From positions 1,587,592 through 1,651,591 of the forward strand of contig CM060466.1 of NCBI GenBank assembly GCA_030544235.1: 64,000 bases of DNA. The letters are read 5' to 3'. This stretch comes from Lepturacanthus savala. Its lineage: Eukaryota > Chordata > Actinopteri > Scombriformes > Trichiuridae. Below are positions 23,801 to 38,269 of this stretch, piece after piece. The notes under the pieces were generated by a model that was not told the DNA's origin, ran no database searches, and was given only the letters and a program-made list of their open reading frames with translations. Numbering within the stretch: the stretch's first letter is position 1; every line of letters starts with the position of its first letter. The position numbers and the translations under genes are program-made.

Positions 23801-25989
23801 ACAAAATCAGAAGGCATACAGGCACGTGTCCACTGCTCACATGGCTGGATGAAAAATGTATTTGTTCCACTGGGATTTGGGTGATGGCATTCATTAATAT
23901 ACTTCCATTAGTAGCTCTATTGGTGGGAAGTGTATCTAGAAAAATATTTTCTGAACTATTACGGCGTGTGCGCCAGCATGAAATCTCACGCTATGCGTCT
24001 GGTTTGAATTAGATGTCAATAAAACCATCTGCAGTCTTTCACAAGAGTAAATATTATGATATTTTTTACAAGTACTGGAATATAATATTATATTATAATA
24101 AGGATAATCTGGTACATTATAAAGTTCTATGGACTTTTATACACTGGACTTTTTTGTTTGTCTTAAAGTGAAAAGGAAAATCTGAAGGAACCTTATGAAC
24201 AAACAGTTTAAAACCATAAATATGAATTTTTCAACAAATTTCCTTACTTTAAATACATATCCACAGAGATGCTCCCAGACTAAAAGACAAAAACATGTCC
24301 ACTTCCCTGCATTAACCAGCTATTTCTGTTATTATATTTAACGGTCCCATCATTTTTAAATAACGTTCAATGTTAAATAAACAAATGGGAAAAAATAGTA
24401 CATAATGTGTTTCCAGTAAAGTGCGCTCCTTTACAAATATGTCAAGGTGTTGCTGAAGTATAATCATACACATACACAGCCTCGCAACTCACACATTATA
24501 CTTATTTAATTTCAAAATGATGTACCTGAAATTGTGATGAGGTTTAAATTAATTGTTTGAAAAATAATGTTCCTATATATTATTTATTGCCACTGTGTCT
24601 ATGGTTTTAAAATTTAGAAAGAGAAAATATATGGACAGATTCTAATGTTAAGTCACAGTCTTAACATTAGAAGCTGTGTTGTTACATCCTTGGTCTCATA
24701 GAATTAATGACTGATTTATTAATGAAATAAAAGCATGTGTCTCTAAATAATTATATATGACTTTGAAAATGTTTTATTTTATATTAAATACAATTATTTG
24801 AACTACCTACAGTATCCTAAAATTAACATCTTTACCTGTAGGAGAATATATTATTACTTACATAATTTAATTTGTATATATACAGTTTTAACACTCTCAT
24901 AAATCTTTTTATTAAGACAAATACATTTCTGTTAATTCAAATAAAATAATTTTTCAAACTAAGATGTCAATATGTTTGGTTAACATAAAACTATCAATTT
25001 CATTTTCTACATACTGTCCGAGCTTGTCTATTTTTTTCTATATTAAAAAATAAATGTGAAGAGAAAATGGAAAAGTGCAACATCATTTCTCAAACACAAA
25101 AATGCATCTGGTGAAGTCATTAAAGTAGGTCGTCTGTGTGTGAAATTATGTGAAGGTCGTATTCACTCTGTCAGCTTCACTGTATAACTGTATCTCAGCT
25201 GCTAGCTGTGTTATTTTATCCTATTTATTGTATTCAATGAATTATTTGTATGATTGTTCTTTGGGTGAGGACTGAAGAGTTCTTTTTCTCTATCAATGAG
25301 ACTTGTCCACATGAGCAAACAGTGATGAGGACAAGCATGTTTCTTTGTTTGAGTTGAAGTTTGTCATCATATAAGACTTTAGGTCTAACTGTGTAATGTG
25401 TGAATGCTTGTGGATGCTGTAATAGAATTACTGGTCATTGTTTGTTTGGTATTTAACTATGAATAATAAGGAAAAGAGGGAAAAGTGAGTTTGTATTTTG
25501 TGTGATTCTGTTGGTTTTAGTTGGTTATTTGCTAAATGATAAAGTAAAAATGAACGGCTGCAGCAGGCCACACATGGATTTGCAGTCTGCTGCTTATTTT
25601 AGAACATAAATTCACAAATTAAAGATGTGCTTTACTACCTGATATCCAGTAGGTAAGATCATTTGGTATCTAATCTTTTTTTTTTTCAAATGTTTTTCCT
25701 ATTAAGGTTTTTTTCATTTATTCAGACACATTTATGTCATTAAAATTGCAGATAGTGTCCCTACTATTCACTCCAGTTGTTTTACTGTTTAACTTATACT
25801 GCAATTACTTAATAACCGTTACACTCTTGACTTGACATTGCCTGCCTGGACTTACAAATAGCTAGTTGATAGCTTGTTGACAATTCCAAAATAACAAAAT
25901 TCCAAAATTTAAAAAATGCAGCTGGGCGTGATGCAAGACGGCGCAAGATTGACCTTTTTTACTATGCATATAGATTAGAATAAGAATAG

Positions 25990-25992
<3 letters not shown>
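20871..25992. other. Gene-poor DNA with a GC-richer island
   Basis: No gene supported. 22920-23500 is clearly more GC-rich than its surroundings and has an AP-1/MARE-like ATGAGTCAGCA (near 22961), so it is a candidate regulatory island. A small perfect hairpin lies at 24640-24672 (13 bp arms, 7-base loop). 24000-25900 is very AT-rich. An 85-codon frame at 23595-23852 ends near a donor-like site, but in a phase that cannot join rbm20 exon 2. Confidence 0.5.

Positions 25993-26061
<69 letters not shown>
25993..26061. repeat. (GT)n microsatellite
   Basis: About 34 GT repeats. It is followed by a short inverted pair GGGTCCAC...GTGGACCC (26066-26088). Confidence 0.97.
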
Positions 26062-26062
<1 letters not shown>

Positions 26063-29000
26063 AATGGGTCCACATCAACAGTGGACCCTGGCCCAACCCA
26101 AACGTCTGAAGCAAAACTACCCGAAGTCTAATAAAAAGATATTAAAAAAAAAATTGGGGAAACAGAGGAAAAGCAAAAGAAAGGGAGTGTTTCCCTCCTC
26201 GGATAATTGAAGGCACAATCAATACGTATTGTAGGTAGGAAAAAGGCAATTAGTATTATAATTATGTCTTTGTGTTTGTTAATATGATAAATAATAATAT
26301 TATTAATTAAAATACAGTATCTGTAAATTCTCTCCAAGTCTTCTTTTTTCTTTTTAAAAATATATAGACTGAAAATATTTACCCTTTACATTTTCAGGGA
26401 ATAACAAGGACTTGTTCTCTTTTAGTCTGTTACAGGATGCAGAGATAAGTTGTTTTGTTCTGCTCTTACCTTCAATAGAAAGCTGGGTATTGTTTGCATT
26501 CTTATCAATATGCCAATTATCAAATGAAGGAATTATATTGCATTAAATTTAGTATAAAGCAGAATGATTCATTTGTAGACAAGTTAAACAATTATGAATA
26601 CAATTCATTTTCATATATTGATATATTAATCAGATTAAAATGCAGAAAGAATTGTATTGTCCTAACAGGTACAACTTTAATTATTAAAGCAGATTTACTG
26701 TGTATCTGTAGAATACAGGGTTTTGTGTTATGACCGGTAATGAACAACTGTGTAAACTAGTGCAAAAATAAAAAGTGAAGGTTTTCTGGTTAAGCCTTAA
26801 CAAACATAGACTCCTGTCATTACAATGAGTATATCAACCCACAGGCCTTGTAGTATATGCATTTATTGTGCATCCATGCAAGCAAAAACAACAAACTAGT
26901 CTGAGGCAAACCATATGATTAATAATGATGGGACTGAAGGGTCCAGGTGGCATGCTTTGGGATCATCTTCTAATTTCTTTTCCTTTGGTGATGAACACTT
27001 TGATGGATCGGCAGATCAAACAGATTTATAGTCAAAGAGATTAGTCGAGCATGGTTAACATGTTTCATCCTCATTATTTTCATCTTAACTATCACGCCTT
27101 CCCTCTTTTTCCAATTTCACTTTCTTCATCTTACTCCTCCTTCCCACCTGCTGGCTCTATATCACCCTGGTAAAATGTCACAGCAGGGAAAGTTGCCATT
27201 AACCTCTTACTAGATGCATGTGGTGGCCACAATGTGGCCCAGTCTTTGCACATATTGAATGTCTTATACCATAGCGTAGCTCGAACCGCTAAACAAAATT
27301 ACCTCCTACGGCAGTGCCTACAGCTTTTCATCTATACGACATGCCACAAGAAAGGTAAATCTAATTAATTTGCATTTATTTAACTTTATTAGGGGTCATG
27401 TGTAACATGTTTACAGGTTCATTTTCAGGACATAACCTCATGTTATACTATCTTTTTGACATTTACACACGTGTGGTAACAATCCTTCAGATGTTTTGTT
27501 GACTAACATTTTTTGTGTGTAGTGCAAGTTAGGTCACATTGCTCCTGTGTCCTATGAAACTTTCAACAGCAATGGAATTATTTTGAGATTTTTTGCTCAT
27601 ATAACAAGAAAAATTAACTAACTTCATATTTAACCACACCACCCTGCATCCTCTTATTTTTTTCATAATCTAAAATTTAACCATGACTAAAAACAAATGC
27701 TGTGGCAGTGCTACTGATTTTATAGAAACATGCAATTAAATTTCTGCATGTATTCAATTCTATATTCTTTAAGTTAATGATTTTCATAAATTCCTTTCTT
27801 TTAAATCAGAAATTGTATCGAGCAGGAGCTGTGATTTAATGTCTTTTTTTAAATTATTTTTAATTAGTGATATGTGATCTATTTGGTAAATCTGGTCTGT
27901 TTGATTATCTATAGGTAACTGGCTGGTTAGGAAATAAGTTTCAGTCCTATCCTCTTGAAGGTCATTAACAACAGCTAATCTAGTGGGCTTTCTCACGCCT
28001 CATGCCCAAATACATGTCTGGACTTAGATGTGATGATTGATTAGTGGACTGGCTTTAGAGCTCTGTGACAACAGGGGTCCACTTTGAAATCCATGGCATT
28101 TGTTTAAACAAGACTGAGCAAAATAAATACTGTGACTATTCACTTTGTTGTTTCAGCAGACACTTGGTTTTTTAAATCTTGTAATTCCACAGTCCATAGT
28201 TTACCCATCCAAGATAGCTAGTGGTATAAAAAGGACATTGTATAAACAATGGTAAATCTGCCTGTTACATTAGCCGGATGTTTGTGATATGAGATATATT
28301 AGATATATAAGATCCTCTGAACCAGGCACCAGATATATTTGCTTCTGTGGCAACAGTCTTTTTAGTGTATTAGTTATGCTTAGGTGTCCGTTGTAGAGAG
28401 ATGTGAAGAGTTTTTCTCTCCCTTTCCTAACAGAAATGATATATTTATTGTGTCACCTTCTGTACCACCTCCTTGCCCCACTACCACCTTAATCATGTGT
28501 TCATTGCTGCTTTGACAGCAACTGTGTCTTAACGTTAAATAGCTGACAATCGTATGGCACCATGCAGGGGTCTCCGCCATAGTTAGTATATCCATATCCA
28601 TATCAGCGCCCACATTTGTGCTGACATAAGTCAATTCTGGTGGCAACCCCTAGCTATAGCATTTAGACAGCAAACGGTTGTTAAACACATGTTCCATTCC
28701 CTCCCTCTAACACATAGTAAACTTGCTTGCTGGTAGTTCTTGTTTAATTAGAGTTTGAATGCACTTACTGTAGGGTGCTTTGGACAAAAGTGCATGATAT
28801 ATATGTAATCTGAGTTAAACAATATTACCAGTTTTTTCACAACTACCAAAACTCCATTTTAACACACTATGTAAATATAGTCATATACTTAGTTTGGATG
28901 GAATAATCTTCTCTACTGGAGCCTTCTTTGTGATTTGTGGTTACATTATACAACGGTTTAAAGTTTCCTATATTTGACTTTATTGAACACACATCATTTC

Positions 29001-30724
29001 ACACCTTCATCATATGGTCACAACGGTTTAATGCTTCTTTCCCATCTGCAATCAGTCTTCTCTCAAGTTATTTAGATGCAGTCTGTAAAATATTTTCCTA
29101 AAGTGAAAGTACATGATTCTGTGTTACTGTTCTTCTGCTTAGATGGGCTTCATATTTTGGTGGGTTTGCTGCATTATTACATACATTATAAAGCTTTTAA
29201 AAATAAATTTTGCAGTGACACTTTGCTTTCTTTTTACTGTCATGCCATTGCAACCTCCCAATAACCGATGTTATCAAGAAACCCTGTTAACATGTAGCCT
29301 ATCCATCAGTACTGTATTATTTTCTTTGGTTCTCATTCTGCAGCATGTAGTATTGTGTCCTAGTGGGAAAGGCTTTAAAGGTGTTGAGTTTGTAGACTTA
29401 GCAGGGCTAACTATCTGGAACAATGGGAAAGGACAGAGTTAAAGAGGCTTAAATGTCTTTATATACTATCAACATATAGCAATCAGAAAAAGTGATGTCA
29501 AATATTTCTGTCTGAATATTTACCAATGAGATTTGCACATAACTTGGACAGGCTTGAGAGGATACACAAGCTAATCCTTAAATCATCATAGGTCTGGAGT
29601 GCTATAAATGAAGCTGTAATGTGACTCAAGTGTGGTGACTCTTAATAGTCTGCTGACATGATGTAGAAAAAATCTGAAGATGCATGATATTATATTGAAA
29701 AGAAACTGATATTAGTTTGGCTTTGGTTGGGTTTTAGTTGCCAGTAAATAATTTTAACGCAGCAAACCTAGACTTTCAACAAAATAATGGTCCACTCTCA
29801 GTGCTAATGGTCTTTAAAACCTGTAAAGCTAAAATAACTTTATATCCTACACACTTTTCTGTATTTTATTTACTGTAATCCCCTAGTACTACCCTCTGCA
29901 CCTGTATCAGGAGGCTTTTTAAAAGAGGCCATTAGAAGTTTCAGAAAGCTACAGGATCCAAATAGTTTTAATATCTTAACATATTGAGTTTTACATCATT
30001 GCAATAAATAGAGTAATGGAATGAATTAGTATACATGCCTGTAATTATGTTTTCTTTCCATCTGATTTTAAACAGAAAGTGTATTTACAGATAAGGGAAT
30101 AAAGCGTTTGCGATGATATTACCTGGCCGGAGTTGAACTTAGCTCAAACGACAAGAGACAATAAATCAAGTAATTTGGGGTCAGCTTTTCATAACTACCT
30201 CCACAGTCCTTAATGCTTGAATATCTGAGATGGTGGAGCTGGCAAAATGTCACATAAGCACAATCTAAATTTAAATTGTTGTTCACATGAAACTGATGAA
30301 GTGCACTCTCTATAGGGACATGATTAAAAAGAGACAAATATGCCAGTGCTGCTTTTCTACAAAAAGTGTAGAGCAAGGTACGCACATTTATCTTTTTATC
30401 AATTAATGTGGTTAAACACATGAGATCCAAAATGGGTCCTGAAGTTCTCCTCCATGCATGTAACCATAGCAATTGTCTTTCACTAGGAAACTCTGTTTGT
30501 TGCTTCTTTCATTTCAGGTTTATTTAAAAGGGAGGTAATCCTTTAAGGGAAGTACTGTCAGGCTGTTTTCTAAAATGTACATTGATTAGAAATGGAGGGT
30601 GGGGTCACATACTGCAGCAGTGGCAATATAACACATGTAACCCTATGTTAAACATGATATGTGTTACTGTTCTAATAAATTATCTGAAAAATTTTACTGA
30701 CAACAGTATATGTCCGTTTGCATG
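26062..30724. other. Gene-poor AT-rich DNA
   Basis: I find no exon, RNA gene or transposon terminus I can defend. Open frames here are short and without recognisable domains. Confidence 0.5.
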
Positions 30725-30725
30725 C

Positions 30726-30799
<74 letters not shown>
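30725..30799. repeat. (CA)n microsatellite
   Basis: About 35 CA repeats with one early CG interruption. The His-Thr open frame across it is an artefact. Confidence 0.97.
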
Positions 30800-30801
<2 letters not shown>

Positions 30802-32734
30802 GTATGCATGGGGCCATAGATAAGTTTCTCTCATTTGTGAGCAAGGAAATTGGCAGTGGAGTAATTTGTGGCTATTATCAGTATAAGCAGGGAGAATCGG
30901 AACTTTATTAAGTGTGGTTCACTTTAATTAAAATTTATATATATAGGCTATAAAAATAATAGTCATTAAAGGAGTCGGCTAGACTTAATTGTGTATTCGT
31001 CTATATGACCTGCAGCCGTTGTAGGTAGTGTAGGATGTGGGTGCTTTGCTTGAAATCAGTGATATTAAACCCCCATACTTGGTTCCATGAGTCATAAGTG
31101 AGTCAGATACTATAAGATCTTCTCTGCTCGGCTATGTTCTTCTAACAAGGATAACATAAGTAGGAGGTCTCTGCTTCCTGAAAACTAGATGCTGCACCTT
31201 ACTATACTGTAACCTGCCTCTGCTCCATGTAGTCAATCACCTGTTTATTGATAATTGCTCAGAGACTAGCTGACCATCACACACAGCAACTTAAACCAAC
31301 TGTGGTGGGGTAAAGTAACTTGGTGCAAAGTCTGTTTCATCTTAAAACCCTGCGCCTCGTCAGCATCTCGGACAGTGATGACACAGCACAGCAGTGCAGT
31401 CATCCCCCTCCCCTTAGTCCAGAGTGAACACACCAACTATTGTTTTGCCATTTGATCAGTGATATCGGTCAATTTTATTAATTATTCTCATACAGACAAA
31501 AGACTAAAAATTGCTTTTTTTAAAAAAAATGTCTATTTTTATAGCACCCAGCTTTGTCAACCATCCGTGTAAAGAAATCCATCACTCACATAATTCAGTG
31601 AATCACCTCAGCTATGAATTTGGAGAATGTACAGAATGCCTGTTGCCATCCAGGTTTAACAGTAGGGGAGTAGGGATATCTAAGTGACATATAAACCCAC
31701 CTCCTGTTTTGAGTTCCACTCAGCCCCTCTGCTGTTAGGCCTGCACCAACAGCTGAGGCAGGGGAGATGGAAGCACGTGTGCTCACCCCAAAGGCATCTC
31801 GCTTTTGTCTACACAATGTGACGGCAAGAATACAGGAAATCTAATTTACTGTACCTCCGCCACACAGAGAGGTGCAACACACACACACACATAGAATTGT
31901 TTCCATCACATTAGAGGATTGACTTACAATCATTTCTTGGAGATCCTTAACCTAACTACTGGCAATGGCTGAACAATTAATCGAAATATTATCAAAATAA
32001 CAAAAGTGACATGTGTTTTAAAATACCATTTTTAAATTAAATATTAATGGACTGCAGAGATGTCTTGGCCTGTGCATCATAGTCTACAGACTTAATAAAA
32101 TATCTTTGCTTGGTACATATCCCTGCAAAAAACAAATGAGATATAAAGAAAATTATAGTAATGATGTAAAAATATCATTCTCCCTAAAATCAAAACTTCA
32201 ATCTCCAACCAATCCAATCTAGCCATTTAGATTTGGATTGGATGGTCTTTCTATAGCTATTGATTTGTCTGTGTAAATGACAAATTATTAGTTTATCCTT
32301 GTATTTCAGGTGATCAGATCAAGTGGGTATTTACATTATGTCTAGATTTGAGAGTTTTAGGATTTGGGGTTTGTATGCACTTTGGTTTTGTGTATGTAAT
32401 TGTGTATAAGTTATATATGCTTGTATACTAGTTTCTGCTGTGTGCTTAAATTAAACTGGCACAAGCTATTACTTCCAATGAATGTATGTTACTGCACGGT
32501 GATAATCTCTACAATCCCTTTTTATCTTGGTACAGGCAGGGCCCTCTCAAGCATTTATGACAAGAATGGAGACAGGCAGACAGAAAAACAGAGGCAGATC
32601 CATACAGTCGGTTATATATTAAGGATTTACTCTAAATTTGTACTTAGTATTTGACATTCATTTGTTACATAAATCAAATGAGCTAGACTGTTAGTTATTA
32701 TTAAATTATGGCTTGAATTCTATTACTGCCAGGG
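30800..32734. other. Gene-poor DNA
   Basis: No supported gene. Short CA run at about 31879-31890. Unique sequence otherwise. Confidence 0.5.
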
Positions 32735-33080
32735 TGAGGATGAACAAGTGGCCCCTATCCCATCAGCAGGAGTCTGGCTATATATAGGCCCCTAATAGCA
32801 GAGATGCAGGACTAGTCTCTGCCCTGAAAGAGATAAGCACCTCAGAAGGGAAGACCAGGCAGGCAGAAGGGGGCGAGGGGTGATAATTACCTATCTATAA
32901 TTATTCATAATTACCAGATAAATGATCCATGAGTGAAATATGAATCATTCATCCCGACATAATTAGATGGAGAGGCAGTGTCTGATTGTTTTTGCTAAAG
33001 GCTTCAGATCAGGGAGATGTTTTGTTTGTAATGCCAGCTTTTAATTAAGAATTAATTATGCTTTTAATTATCCTCTCATA
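32735..33080. promoter_or_regulatory. Candidate cis-regulatory island with MEF2 site
   Basis: A compact, complex stretch unlike the flanking low-complexity DNA. It has a perfect MEF2 consensus CTATATATAG (32778-32787), several TAATTA homeodomain cores and GATAA motifs (about 32880-33075), and a G-rich patch (gggggcgagggg). MEF2 sites are typical of striated-muscle enhancers and rbm20 is a muscle gene, so an rbm20 enhancer is a reasonable inference. No conservation data are available here. Confidence 0.3.
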
Positions 33081-36000
33081 GGGGAAAAAGACAGCTGGAG
33101 TAGGCTTTAGCTGTATTAAATAGTTTATCCGATGTCACGTGTACTCATAACTGTCAAGGGTTAAGATGTTGGACGCACATGGTTAATGCAGTTAAAGTGT
33201 AATGTCCTGTGTGCAAAGAACTTGGATGCAATTCAGTGGCAAGGCTGTGTGCCTTTCCTTCCATCCAGAACTCTAATCCATTGATGGATGCTTTACATGC
33301 TTTATACGCATCAATCATCTTTTAAGGAATACACAAGTGCAAGGATGGCTTCACTGGGATATACAAACTCTTTTCACACATTTATCACCACAGTTTCTGC
33401 CATTCCTGCTATTCAGAATTTTAAGCTTTAGGTAATGCATTGTAAATCATCTATTTGAGGTATGCCAGCTTTTCACTTTCAGGAATATGTGTCCAAGGGT
33501 GAAGGTGATAAAACATTGATGTTCATAATGTATTCTGACCACCATGCTAACAGTTTTATCCACAACAATTTGGCAACTGCTAAAAACTTATTGGTGATGG
33601 TGTATGAAATTCATGATGGTCACCAAGCCAACAGAGCAATGCTGTACACAAACTATCAATTCACTTTAAATAAACTATTTCACAAAGTGTTAAAACATGT
33701 TTTCTAAGCCTTTTTGCCAAGGTCACGTTATTTTAAACAACTCACCTCTGGATGACTGCTTCTGAAGGGAAATTTAATGTATTTTATTGTATTATCATGT
33801 TTTCTGATAGTGTACCTATGTGCAGTTTTCAGGCTGCATCATACCTTTAATGATTTTTTTGTTTTGCTGTAGCTGTCTCAAAACTCTTTAAGACCATTTA
33901 AGAATGCAATGATGCATTTGTACGTTGTTGGACTGGTCTCGGATTTATCTGCATATATTAAAACATACCTTTACCTTACAACTAAATAAACATATTTGAT
34001 TGATGATCTAATTTGGAATAATTATCTTTAAAAAAAATCACCTGACTATTAATATTACTAACCTTATGAGTCCCCACTGTGTTTGGGGTAAAGAAATACA
34101 GGTAATAGCCCATGATCTAAAAAACAATTCCCATTCATATGTTTTATATAAACATGATAAAAACTCAAACCAACACATTCTGAATAGTCTCCATGACTCT
34201 AACAGTAACATGAGCAGGCTCGGGGGGGTTGCAAAACTTGGGATAGACTCAGCAGCCGACATTTTTCTGTTCTCTGTTTAGGACCTTCTGTTTGGGTAAC
34301 ACTAAAATGAGTATAGCTGGTTCACCTTAAAGCTCAGTTCACCTTCACTAACCTTTTCTTTTGCTACCTAAAGCAGCTGCGCTGTTCATATAACTGTATT
34401 GTACTGTATGCCCTCATAATTCAGGGGAAACGGTACAATTCTGATCTTTTGCCACCAGTTAGCAAAACACTACCACTCATAGTTATTCCAATGCTTGTGT
34501 AATTAATCTGTTTACATTTTTCTAAAGCTATTTTCAAAGCAGTAAAGCATTACCAAACTAACTTGTTTGGGCAGTAAAGCAGCAGGGGTTGTGAAACTTA
34601 TCGTCCTGCTTGTCTTACAGATCCAGATTTATGAGGAGATGGGCGTTCTTTCTATCAAAGGAAAGCTGTTATCACCATTAGTCTTACTTTAATAAACTCT
34701 CTCATTTCACCAAATGTTTACAGTTATTATTACACTCTAATCAGCACTGTTCACACCTCTGTGTGCTTTTGACCATATGTGGCAATGAGTGGCAGCTTGA
34801 CAAAGCTCTGTGATTGATGGTGGTCATAAAATACAGTTAGACATATAATAGGGCTAGCTCATGTTGCTTTTTGACTCATTCCGATGTGTTTTCCCCTGTC
34901 TGACAGCTATACTGGGGCAGTAGATGGTAGTAGAGGCTGTGCCCTATCTGGCACATTTAGAACACATGCTATGTGTGGGGCACCAGGTGGGCAGTGTATA
35001 AATTATCAGGCATGTCACATTCCCAGTCCGCCCTCCAGGCGCACCAAGCTTCATTTGCCAGCAGGTGTCTTTGGAATACTATAATACAGTGTGAGTGCGT
35101 GCGTGTGTGTGGGAGGAGTGAGGCGATATTTAACCTTACAACTCAGCAATTGTCATTTTAGATATAATCTACACCAATGTTAATAGAAAGCAATGTCTGA
35201 TATCCTCTGTTGAGTCTTGGCCTCTGTCAGTAGAGGAAACAGGGCTTCGACATTGTGGGCAGTCGTTGACAGTTTTGAACTGGTCACCTTGCATCCTATG
35301 TCAATTAAGTTGTTGCAGCGAGGCTGGTGGATAAATTAAATATATCATATAGTAAAATAAATATTTAATTCCCCTGTATCAGAATTAAATTGATGTATTT
35401 TCCCTCATTAGATTTTTCAAAGAGTGCCTTTGATACATTAAAAATAAATAGAGACAATGCTGAACTTATGAACACAATAGTTTCAGAGGCTGCTCATAAG
35501 CTGAGTTGTTCATAAGTGGTTATATGGTTAATTTCAACCTATAATTGCCATTTGAGTTAAATTAAATAACACTACTACTCTAAATAAGAAAGTATGATGA
35601 GCTAAAGAGATTGAACTTGAAATTTAATAAAGAACTTGTGAATGCAACACAGCATTTAACAAACGTTTATGGATGTCGTTGGAGCAGTTGATTGGATGTT
35701 TGTATCTTGGGGAACTGCTGTAGTTACAGTCCAGCCAGAGTTTTTAAAGCTTACACATTATATATCTTAAATATGGTGACTTTATTTAAAGTAATACTGT
35801 ACTGAATTTTTGGGGACTATATATGTACAATTGCTACAGTTTCTACATGGTTTATTTTGTGCCGATTTTAACACCTTCAACTTAAAGTTGAGAGTTTTCA
35901 CTTTAACGCTCTGAACACTCAAAAAGAAATGAAAAAGTGTCTTTTGTGCAGTATAACAGTTATAATGCCATAAACCTTAAAAACGTAAATATAATTGATG

Positions 36001-38269
36001 TATTTTTAAAAAATTGGAAGAAAGTTGGTGTTTGTATACATAAAAAATGGTCTCCACATTTTGAACTGTTTTAATTTTTTTTCCAACACCCACAATCTGT
36101 GGTGTATATCTCTCTAGTTTGCTGCTACATGAGTTTGGGTCTCACCTAAGTCATTCATGGCTTCTCAGTTGTGCTGAGGTGGTGCAGAAATTTGGTTTTG
36201 TTACAGAGTCTTGGTAGTGCAAATATTTTTAAGTGAGACATATAGAATGAAGTTCTTTTGATGAAATGTCATTCTTTCACTGAACAGAAGCGTTCAGTGC
36301 AAATGATTAGTTCAGGAAAATTGTGAAATATGATGATCATTTCTATGTTTACAGTTTATTTCTATGATAAATATCATAATAGATAATAGATTAAAATCTG
36401 TTGGCGGGTTTTGAAGTTCAAAGGGTTAATCGCAGAATCATCATTTCATTTTAAATACAAAAAATATATTGACATCTTTTGAAATCGAGTAAAAATAATG
36501 GAAATGTGAAAATACATATTTCTGATTGACTTCACTGATTGTTGTAACATATTTGCCATTGATGTTCCAAAGCTTGAAAGTACATGACAAATCAGGCTCA
36601 TCACGTTTTGTGATGATAATTATTTTTTCAGCTTTCCATCTATGAATGAATGAGTGTAGATTCATCAGATTCTGTACTGAGAGGAGAGTTCTGTGTTAGA
36701 ATTTGTATCACCTGGATCCTGCGACGTGTTTATCATTTCCAATAACTGCATTATTTTGAAGAATAACTGCAGTTGCAGTTACATTTTAACCAAACCAATC
36801 TTTTATCTTAAGAGATTTCACACTTTAACCGCAGATTTTGCACCAGCTGGTCCAACAGAATTTTTGAACAGATTTACATTCAGGGATTAGATCTAAATGG
36901 GCCGATGATGGCGATCGGAAGAGTGAATCTCCTGAGACTACATTGCCACCAGTGAGAACCCACTTAATCTGTCACCAGGCGCACTTTGTCTTATCTTAGC
37001 TGTAATCAAAAACCATGGCACTTTGCCAAACCCCACACTACAATAGTAAACGAGTTAATGGCCTTCGTGAATATGTTTTTCCAAGCTCAAAATATGAGTT
37101 AATTTCACAATTCATCTTTCTAAGAGCGACTTAGCATCATTTTAGTAGGACAATTTAGGATGAATCTAAAAGAAAGTTGAGTACAATAACAAAAATATAA
37201 CAGTATATTGCACTATTTGGAGTCAAAAAGTGTTTTACACATAATCTAAGTAGATGCAACTTGATGCAAAGCATACATCATCTTTTAGAGTGCAACTTAA
37301 AACGCAGTAATTTGATCTGTGATGAAACTTCCTTGATCTCCTATTAAATTGAAATGCCACTGAGTGTGGAACAGCACGACCTATTAAATTTTCAGTGTAG
37401 TAGTGAGTCATGTAAAGGTTTGTGGGTCTGGAGTGAGTCACCGCACTCTGTCATCACAAACCTTACATAACACTAAAACATTTAGTTTGTGAAGTAGGTC
37501 AGGTCCCGCGTCATCATGGTGTTGATGTAACAAGTGTAAAACTCATTGTGGTGGCGTTAGGGAAAGTGATTATTATGAAAAATCCTTTGAAGTTCATCGG
37601 TCATGGTGTTTAGTCAGAAACGAGCGAGTGAAAATAAAATAATCCTCTTCTTATTGCACTTGACTCATTCCTGTTATACAACTCTCTCCCTCTTTAAGTG
37701 TTTTGACACTTTTTTATTTTTATATTATAAATATTTTCTCTGATATTTGTTTCACATACTGAACAACAATTATCCTTTGGTCCAAATCAGGCTGAAAAGT
37801 TTCATTGTCATTTGTGTTGGTACTGGATAAGTCAGGTGCACCATCATTTGGTGCTGTGGGAGTTGGTAGAGCTACAGCTATTTTTATAATTCTCCGGTAG
37901 TTAAATTGTCATCACACTAGTTTGAAGGCATTGTTCCTAAGTAACAAAATAACCCCCTAACACAACATTAAAACAGTTTGGCTTTACATGACAGCTGACT
38001 TTAATCAGATAAGTGCTCAATATTATATATCATAAGATAACACTGCATTTTAAAGTCTTAAAATCCCATTTCCAACATTAACTCATGCTGGGAAAAAACA
38101 ATGGTACAACCTCTATTTTTGGCCTTAGCTATCAGGCTCTCTACAACCACTATCAGGGAGTGACAGGGATGGATGAAGAGGTCTGTCTGTGTGTGAGAGA
38201 CAGTGAAAGAGGGTTGCATACACAGACAGAAAGAGAAAATGACAGAGCAGTCCCGTCATGCCTGTCAGT
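33081..38269. other. Gene-poor DNA
   Basis: No supported gene. 34880-35070 is a complex, less AT-rich patch with TGIF/MEIS-like CTGTCTGACAGCT and E-box CAGGTG motifs, possibly regulatory. The remainder is AT-rich unique DNA. Confidence 0.5.

Noticed and set aside
23595..23852. 85-codon frame ending near a cagag|gtaaga donor as rbm20 exon 1
   Set aside because: The donor leaves a one-base overhang in that frame, but exon 2 needs two bases; no ATG start and no similarity.
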